13,238 bases of DNA from contig JBASEY010000036.1 in NCBI GenBank assembly GCA_049652745.1, forward strand, positions 1 through 13,238. Direction: 5' to 3'. The notes beneath the pieces are model-generated. The model made no database searches and had not been told where the DNA came from. It saw only the letters and a list, made by a program, of their open reading frames with translations. The DNA comes from JBASEY01 sp049652745 (GTDB taxonomy: Bacteria; CSSED10-310). The translations under genes and the position numbers were made by a program. Positions 8,646-13,238 of the stretch are shown here, one piece after another (position 1 is the first letter of the stretch; each line of letters starts with the position of its first letter).

Positions 8646-9251
8646 TTATATCTCCCTTGATAGCTGTCCGAAAAACAGGGAATCTGTTTCCCATCTGGAT
8701 GGGTTATTGAGAATATAGTCCCGAATCTGAATCAAATCAGTTTCATTGCGAATAATATGTTCATAATAACCCCGTTGCCACAATCTGGCACCGGGGCTTT
8801 GACGATATGCGTTGATACGTCGAGATGAAAACGTTTTCAACGCCCGAACAATTTCCGACAAACCATGTTGCGGTTTCACATCAGGAGAAGGGCGGGTTTG
8901 AAACCCGCCCCTACGGAAATGTGGGGCACTGGAATTATTGACAAAATTAACTTTGGAAACATTTCCGGAATCTTCATCCTTCGAATTCAAAATAATGATT
9001 CCGTGAAGATGATTGGGCATGATGATAAACGCATCCAATTGAGCATGTGGATAATGTTCGGGTAATGCATTCCAGGTTTCCTGAACTATAAGTCCAGCAT
9101 GGTTCAAGTTCATAGAGCCATCCACAATTTCCCCAAACATGCACTCCCTATTCTGTACGCAAACAGTGATAAAATATGCACCGGGAGCTGAGTAATCGTA
9201 AGTCCGTAAACGCAACAAACGTCGCTGACGAAGCAAACGATAACTTTTCAT
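8646..9251 (-). CDS. REP-associated tyrosine transposase (RAYT, Y1 HUH family)
   Basis: 201 aa from ATG 9251. An alternative GTG at 9263 lies inside the Shine-Dalgarno AGGTGGAG (9258-9265), which is six bases from the ATG, so the ATG is preferred. The start overlaps the helicase stop as ATGA. Motifs: YDYSAPGAYFITVCVQNR near the N-terminus, the HUH signature MPNHLHG (78-84), FSSRRIN (141-147), and the candidate catalytic tyrosine in RGYYEHIIRNETD (160-172, Tyr162 or 163) followed by IRDYILNNPSRW. RAYTs are single-copy, domesticated relatives of IS200/IS605 transposases that act on REP elements having a GTAG head; exactly such elements surround this operon. The protein appears intact. A REP copy lies within the gene and is translated in frame as RRGGFQTRP (residues 113-121), between the HUH motif and the tyrosine helix. 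Activity is inferred. Its place inside a defence operon is unusual. Confidence 0.93.
   Translation of the reverse strand: MKSYRLLRQRRLLRLRTYDYSAPGAYFITVCVQNRECMFGEIVDGSMNLNHAGLIVQETWNALPEHYPHAQLDAFIIMPNHLHGIIILNSKDEDSGNVSKVNFVNNSSAPHFRRGGFQTRPSPDVKPQHGLSEIVRALKTFSSRRINAYRQSPGARLWQRGYYEHIIRNETDLIQIRDYILNNPSRWETDSLFFGQLSREI
8652..8658 (-). promoter_or_regulatory. Ribosome binding site of the methyltransferase, inside the RAYT gene
   Basis: AAGGGAG on the minus strand, six bases upstream of ATG 8645, encoded by the final codons of the RAYT. The methyltransferase therefore depends on the RAYT 3' end for its translation signal. Confidence 0.7.
8890..8916 (-). repeat. REP element inside the RAYT gene
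   Basis: A perfect full unit, GTAG head included, in the coding orientation of the RAYT. It is translated in frame as RRGGFQTRP and does not break the reading frame. Confidence 0.95.
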
Positions 9252-12145
9252 GCAACTCTCCACCTAATAGTGAACAATGGTATTATTGTTGTTTTCTGCT
9301 GCATACGTTTTTCAAGCGATTCTATCAGGCGATCTCGTTTTTCACCGATCTCGTCCTCAACTTCGTTAATGCGATCACGTAATCGCCGTCTTTTTCGTTC
9401 CAGTTCCGCTATTTTCAATTGAATGTCGCGATGCTCTTTAATGGTTGGAGCATGCCTCTTTTGCGATCTCAGCTCACGGAGCTGGCGCTTGACATCTTCC
9501 ACCTTTCTTTGTGCCGCCAATTCCATGTCATCAGCCCATTTATCGAGTTTGTCGCAAGCTTCGATGAAATAACGATCGTTCTCTTCCATGTTTTTAGCGA
9601 TGGTCGCCTCCGCGTGACGCGTAGAATCAGCATTCAGCCTTTCAAGAACTTTGTCATCGATCAAGATTAGTGGTTTTACGACATAACCCCCACAATTGAA
9701 TAATTTTTCACAGATTTCCTGATCGATATTCTTGCCCTGATCATCCATACCTGAGAAAAGCAAATATTCTTCCGAATCAAATGAGTCAATTCTAAGATGC
9801 TGCAGATACAACCAGCCTGATTTTCCTTTTAGTTTTTCAATTACAGCTATTTTAGATGGATGTCCGGTGATATCAAAAACAATTTCAGCAGGCGGACAAC
9901 GCTGTTTCATAGCTTTTTGAATAACATGCTCACCCAACGGATGCCCCAGTCGATATAAGAACTCGCCAAATACATTGGCCTGTTTTTTGGAAATCATTCG
10001 ATAATATCCAGATGAGACGGTATCAATAGGGCTTTTTCTTAAAAAAAATGAAAATTTATAGTCATCAAATTCCGCATGATCTTGCAATACATGTTGAGTC
10101 AAAGCCCAAAACAATCGACCTATACGATCCAGTCGCTCCTGAGTATCTGCAAGATTCACTTTCAGCCGTTCATGTACATCCTCATCGAAGTGCTCCAGTA
10201 ATTTCCGACGTGTGTCATGCATTTTGGTTTGGATTTTCTCATCCAATTCTAATTGTAATTGTTCGAAAGCTGACTGAATTTCTTCCTCCGTTCTACATTC
10301 TTGATAGATTTCCAAAATACGGCGTTCAAAATCAACTCCGGCTTCTATAGATCCTAATACCTCGTCACTGGCCCCGAATATGCCGCTGAACAGCTTGAAT
10401 TTTTTGTCCAGTAGCTCATACACACGTTTGTCGGCTGCATTTCGCTCATTGAGAAAGTTGATAACGACCACATCATGTTTTTGGCCGTACCGGTGACATC
10501 GACCGATACGCTGTTCAATACGCTGCGGATTCCAGGGCAAGTCAAAATTGACAACTGCTGAACAAAACTGCAAGTTAAGACCCTCAGCGCCGGCCTCTGT
10601 CGCAATCAATACGCTCGCCTTTTCACGAAAGCAATCAATAATCGCTGCTCTGAGATCAATCTGCCGCGACCCGCTTATCCGCCCTGATTCTTTATTAGCA
10701 ATGAGCCATTCATTGTAAATCTGCCCGGAAGCATCATCGCTATTGCTGCCGTTGAATGTAAGTACCTGGCCGGAATAGCCATTGCCCTCAAGAAATATTT
10801 TTAACCAACTCTGTGTACGCCTGGATTCGGTAAATATGACAACCTTTTTAGCCGCACCCATATTTTCCATAGCGCTAAAGCCGATTTCCAAAGCCTTTAA
10901 AAGTACACGAGTTTTGCTGTCAACACCTAAACTTTTCGCCCAACGGATATAGTTGGACAACTCATCGATTTCAGCTTCGAGCTTTTTCAAATCCACATCT
11001 ATGACTGTAGGCTCTGGATCATGATCTGGTATCGGAGTGTCTTCGCCTACTGATGCGTCTTCTTGATCCTCCAAAATCTCATCGATAATGTCGTCATCGA
11101 TATCTTCACCTAAGATCGAAAAATCAAGCGTATTCACGTTCTGAGTCGCTTCGCTTCTGATTTTAAGCAAGCGGTTAAGCATGATCTCAAGAGTTCCGGC
11201 AACAGCATAAGGTGAAGATGCAAGAACTTTCCGAACCAACAGGATAAGCAGATGTCTTTGTTGGGCCGGAATCGCATAAGTCTCCTTTCGCTGTAAATAA
11301 CTCGAAACAGCTTCATACAATTTATTTTCCTGTTCTGTCGGTTTGAATGGCTGGGTAATTAGCTTACGCTCGGTATAACGAACAAATTCTACAACATCGC
11401 AGCGTAAAGAACGCCAACAAAATGAACTAAGGCGATTACGCAATTCAGGAATACTATGCTCATTGTTAATATATTGCGCTCTAAAAGATGCTTTTTCCCC
11501 AAATAACCGCGCATCGATCAATGTCGATAAACCATAAAGTTCCAACAATGTGTTTTGCAACGGCGTCGCTGTCAAAAGCAGTTTTTTACAGTCTTCTGTC
11601 GCAAAACGGATACTTTGACCAAGTCGATTACTCTCACGATACGCATTGCGAAGTTTGTGAGCTTCATCGATAACCACCAGGTCCCATGCAATAGGCTTGA
11701 TCTCTTCAGCTCGACTCGCAGCAAAATGTATCGAGCATATTATGATTTTTTTATCATCAAAAGGACTGGGAATTCCACGTTTTTGCTGTTCTTTATACGT
11801 TTTTGTATCCAAAACAATACACGGCAAATTAAATTTTTCCGTCAATTCCAGTTCCCATTGTTTACGAAGCGAAGCGGGCGTGATAACCAAAATGCGTCGT
11901 CTTCGTTCTGCCCAGTACTGGCAAAGAACTAAACCCGCTTCAATGGTTTTGCCGAGACCCACCTCATCAGCCAGCAATACACCTTTGGAAAGAGGTGATC
12001 GCAGTGCAAATAGAGCCGCTTCAATTTGATGCGGATTCAGATCCACGCATGCATCGAACAACGCACGATCCAAACGTTCAGCACCTGTACTTCCGATTCG
12101 GCTCAATTCATGTGCATAGTAGCTTGCATGGTAGTCTGTAATCAT
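9248..12145 (-). CDS. SNF2-family (RapA/DrmD-like) helicase or translocase
   Basis: 965 aa. Superfamily 2 ATPase with SNF2/RapA-type motifs: Walker A DEVGLGKT (60-67), ITPASLRKQW (88-97), DEAH (160-163), LTATPLQN (191-198), motif V ATEAGAEGLNLQ (515-526) and motif VI QRIEQRIGRCHRYGQ (541-555). Between the two ATPase lobes is a strongly acidic insert (about 346-386). The C-terminal part (about 870-945) is rich in Lys, Arg and Glu and predicted by eye to be coiled coil. The protein ends with LFTIRWRVA, with no sign of truncation. Such proteins translocate on double-stranded DNA without classic strand separation; DrmD of class 1 DISARM is a defence example. The ATG at 12145 has AAAGGTG (12154-12160) eight bases upstream. 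It is the first gene of the operon, downstream of a good promoter. Role in sensing or remodelling invading DNA is inference. Confidence 0.92.
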   Translation of the reverse strand: MITDYHASYYAHELSRIGSTGAERLDRALFDACVDLNPHQIEAALFALRSPLSKGVLLADEVGLGKTIEAGLVLCQYWAERRRRILVITPASLRKQWELELTEKFNLPCIVLDTKTYKEQQKRGIPSPFDDKKIIICSIHFAASRAEEIKPIAWDLVVIDEAHKLRNAYRESNRLGQSIRFATEDCKKLLLTATPLQNTLLELYGLSTLIDARLFGEKASFRAQYINNEHSIPELRNRLSSFCWRSLRCDVVEFVRYTERKLITQPFKPTEQENKLYEAVSSYLQRKETYAIPAQQRHLLILLVRKVLASSPYAVAGTLEIMLNRLLKIRSEATQNVNTLDFSILGEDIDDDIIDEILEDQEDASVGEDTPIPDHDPEPTVIDVDLKKLEAEIDELSNYIRWAKSLGVDSKTRVLLKALEIGFSAMENMGAAKKVVIFTESRRTQSWLKIFLEGNGYSGQVLTFNGSNSDDASGQIYNEWLIANKESGRISGSRQIDLRAAIIDCFREKASVLIATEAGAEGLNLQFCSAVVNFDLPWNPQRIEQRIGRCHRYGQKHDVVVINFLNERNAADKRVYELLDKKFKLFSGIFGASDEVLGSIEAGVDFERRILEIYQECRTEEEIQSAFEQLQLELDEKIQTKMHDTRRKLLEHFDEDVHERLKVNLADTQERLDRIGRLFWALTQHVLQDHAEFDDYKFSFFLRKSPIDTVSSGYYRMISKKQANVFGEFLYRLGHPLGEHVIQKAMKQRCPPAEIVFDITGHPSKIAVIEKLKGKSGWLYLQHLRIDSFDSEEYLLFSGMDDQGKNIDQEICEKLFNCGGYVVKPLILIDDKVLERLNADSTRHAEATIAKNMEENDRYFIEACDKLDKWADDMELAAQRKVEDVKRQLRELRSQKRHAPTIKEHRDIQLKIAELERKRRRLRDRINEVEDEIGEKRDRLIESLEKRMQQKTTIIPLFTIRWRVA
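9258..9265 (-). promoter_or_regulatory. Ribosome binding site deciding the RAYT start
   Basis: AGGTGGAG on the minus strand, six bases upstream of ATG 9251, inside the last codons of the helicase gene. It makes the upstream GTG (9263) unlikely as a start because that GTG is part of the site itself. Confidence 0.7.
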
Positions 12146-12350
12146 TTTTTTATCACCTTTAATTATCTAGTTGTCGAGCATCATTCAGTCCCAAGATCTT
12201 AGTCAATGCTGAAAGTCATATCAGCCGGTAACCAATGGTCTTTTATTTTGACCGTTTATTTTGCCCTCATGGACGAATGATTATGGTTCATTGCCTCATA
12301 TAATCACAAAAATTTTGGGGTATTAACTCCACGTCGCATAACATTATTGC
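12146..12350 (-). other. Long 5' leader of the operon
   Basis: About 200 bases between the proposed -10 box and the first ATG, with no gene. It contains a repeated ATGAGG-GC motif on the minus strand (near 12265 and 12298) and a weak 5-base inverted repeat (12276-12280 with 12288-12292). I do not recognise a riboswitch or attenuator. It ends with the ribosome binding site AAAGGTG (12154-12160). Confidence 0.35.
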
Positions 12351-12379
12351 ATCATATTTAGATAGCGCTGGGTTGTCAA
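12351..12379 (-). promoter_or_regulatory. Sigma70-type promoter of the operon
   Basis: On the minus strand TTGACA (12379-12374) is followed after exactly 17 bases by TATGAT (12356-12351), a perfect -35 and a five-of-six -10 at optimal spacing. The start site would be near 12344, giving a leader of about 200 bases before the helicase ATG. It lies just inside the right repeat array, pointing into the operon. Confidence 0.6.
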
Positions 12380-12410
12380 TTTTGCCGTGATGAGCAGCAT
12401 TCGACCTCAT

Positions 12411-12437
12411 GGGCGGGTTTGAAACCCGCCCCTACGG
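12411..12437 (-). repeat. REP element, minus orientation
   Basis: Perfect unit, inverted. It is the first repeat upstream of the operon promoter (about 30 bases from the -35 box). Confidence 0.9.
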
Positions 12438-12578
12438 ACATTATCGGGTGCCGGGATCATTGACGGATTTGATACCATCGGAAAAAAGGAATGGTATTTA
12501 TGCCGATGGTCTGGAAAATGATTTAAATCCATCGTTAATGTCGCGTTAGGACCAAATGAAATGTCGGTTATTACGTGG

Positions 12579-12668
12579 GGTTTCGCGGCCACATAAATCA
12601 AAAATCCAAATCGAAACCAATGTGATAAATAATATCGACGCCGGTAATTCAAACGATTGTGATGACAA
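12579..12668 (+). repeat. Block R, copy 3
   Basis: Aligns end to end with the other R copies and ends at the plus REP at 12669. Confidence 0.85.
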
Positions 12669-12695
12669 CCGTAGGGGCGGGTTTCAAACCCGCCC
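12669..12695 (+). repeat. REP element, plus orientation
   Basis: Perfect 27-base unit with GTAG head at 12671-12674. Confidence 0.9.
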
Positions 12696-12703
12696 GTTTT
12701 TTT
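12675..12703 (+). terminator. REP hairpin plus T-tract, possible intrinsic terminator
   Basis: Same stem followed by G and seven T on the plus strand. Confidence 0.5.
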
Positions 12704-12935
12704 AAGGTTTCATAATTCAAAAATCATAACCTAGGGTGATATTTCAGATATTAAATATTGAAAAGATCCTCATAGTCAATAGATTTAAGGGGATTGATTC
12801 TGCGAATAAGAACAACAGTTTAGATCCTCGATTAATTCGATTTTAGAACCCATTATAATCCCGATAAATCAGATGGATTTTTCGGGCGGGTTTCAAACCT
12901 GCCCATACAGACATAATAGGGTGCCGGGATCATTG
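12696..12935 (+). repeat. Block S, right copy of a long direct repeat
   Basis: Counterpart of 490-730 in the same orientation, about 12.2 kb away, on the other side of the operon. Confidence 0.9.
12884..12910 (-). repeat. Degenerate REP element, minus orientation
   Basis: Same unit inverted, with substitutions in the proximal arm and in the head (ATACAG in place of CTACGG). It is the counterpart of the copy at 679-705 in block S. Confidence 0.8.
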
Positions 12936-12997
12936 ATAGATTTGATACCATCGGAAATGCATCGCAGAAATCAATTGTAATGTTGATGATCTCAATG

Positions 12998-13087
12998 GGT
13001 TTCACGGCCACATGAATCAAAAATCCGAATTGAAATCAATGTGATAAATAATATCGACGCCGATAATTCAAACAATTGCAGGACCAA
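12998..13087 (+). repeat. Block R, copy 4
   Basis: Aligns end to end with the other R copies and ends at the plus REP at 13088. Confidence 0.85.
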
Positions 13088-13114
13088 CCGTAGGGGCGGG
13101 TTTCAAACCCGCCC
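13088..13114 (+). repeat. REP element, plus orientation
   Basis: Perfect 27-base unit with GTAG head at 13090-13093. Confidence 0.9.
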
Positions 13115-13122
13115 GTTTTTTT
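13094..13122 (+). terminator. REP hairpin plus T-tract, possible intrinsic terminator
   Basis: Same stem followed by G and seven T on the plus strand. Confidence 0.5.
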
Positions 13123-13238
13123 GTCCGGAAAACCAAAATTCGTTGCACGATGCAATTTTGAAAATATTGAGGGGATACCTATAGGCAATATGATCAAAAT
13201 CAATGTCTATGAAAACGATTTAGATCCTCGATTAATTC

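Larger units (their letters stand above)
768..12145 (-). other. Five-gene defence-type operon: SNF2 helicase, RAYT, DNA methyltransferase, RhuM, Res-like helicase-nuclease
   Basis: All five long genes lie on the minus strand with no intergenic space. The junctions are an ATGA overlap (9248-9251), a stop codon directly followed by ATG (8645/8646), a TAATG overlap (5142-5144), and a 14-base overlap (4042-4055). A single promoter candidate precedes the first gene and none is needed between genes. This layout implies one transcript with coupled translation. The gene set (modification enzyme, two different superfamily 2 motors, RhuM) is that of a restriction-modification-like defence module; that function is inferred from family membership. 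The RAYT is not a usual member of such a module. Confidence 0.85.
12411..13238. repeat. Right non-coding repeat array
   Basis: No gene is supported here. It contains REP palindromes at 12411-12437, 12669-12695, 12884-12910 and 13088-13114, block R at 12579-12668 and 12998-13087, and block S at 12696-12935. The last bases (about 13215-13238) match the middle of block S, so the array runs on beyond the window. It is in the same orientation as the left array. Confidence 0.85.

Noticed and set aside
8646..9251. Ordinary IS200/IS605 insertion sequence
   Set aside because: There is no accessory TnpB-type gene, no left and right end structures around the gene, and the protein has RAYT-type sequence with exact operon junctions.
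768..12145. Complete class 1 DISARM system
   Set aside because: Only a SNF2 protein and a methyltransferase are shared in type; no drmA, drmB or drmC gene is present in the window.
12298..12303. TATAAT on the plus strand as a -10 box
   Set aside because: There is no acceptable -35 at proper distance and no gene downstream on the plus strand.
12472..12510. Inverted repeat ACCATCGG / CCGATGGT
   Set aside because: The 8-base arms are 21 bases apart within repeat-array DNA, no gene or promoter is nearby, and other unit copies lack the second arm; probably incidental.
12407..12652. 81-codon minus-strand open frame ending in RRGGFQTRP
   Set aside because: It runs across REP and block R sequence, has no convincing ribosome binding site, and its C-terminal peptide is simply the translated REP.

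Overview
The window carries one five-gene operon on the minus strand (12145 down to 768), set between two arrays of non-coding repeats (about 1-730 and 12411-13238). In transcription order the genes are: a SNF2/RapA-like helicase (9248-12145), a REP-associated tyrosine transposase or RAYT (8646-9251), a very large beta-class adenine-type DNA methyltransferase (5142-8645), a RhuM-family protein (4042-5142), and a DEAD/DEAH helicase-nuclease resembling type III restriction Res subunits (768-4055). Every gene junction abuts or overlaps (ATGA, TAA-ATG, TAATG, 14-base overlap). A good sigma70-type promoter (TTGACA, 17 bases, TATGAT) lies about 200 bases upstream of the first gene.

The content indicates an anti-phage restriction-modification-like system. 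The methyltransferase would mark self DNA. The Res-like protein would translocate and cut unmodified DNA. The SNF2 helicase would be a second motor, recalling DrmD of class 1 DISARM, although drmA, drmB and drmC are absent here. RhuM proteins are often seen in such islands but their biochemical role is unknown. The unusual feature is the RAYT, placed between helicase and methyltransferase with exact translational coupling on both sides.

The flanks hold REP-like elements: a GTAG head followed by a perfect palindrome with arms GGGCGGGTTT / AAACCCGCCC. Seven complete copies lie outside the genes, one truncated copy sits at the left edge, and one copy lies inside the RAYT gene, read in frame as RRGGFQTRP. 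Four plus-orientation copies are followed by a T-tract and look like intrinsic terminators. The REPs are separated by longer repeat blocks (called R, S and others here) arranged as a mosaic. A block of about 240 bases (490-730 and 12696-12935) occurs as a near-identical direct repeat on both sides of the operon, so homologous recombination could delete the cassette.

The organism is a bacterium with moderate to low GC (about 45% in a typical coding stretch counted by hand) and many REP-like repeats. No core gene is present to place it taxonomically, and I do not assign a phylum.
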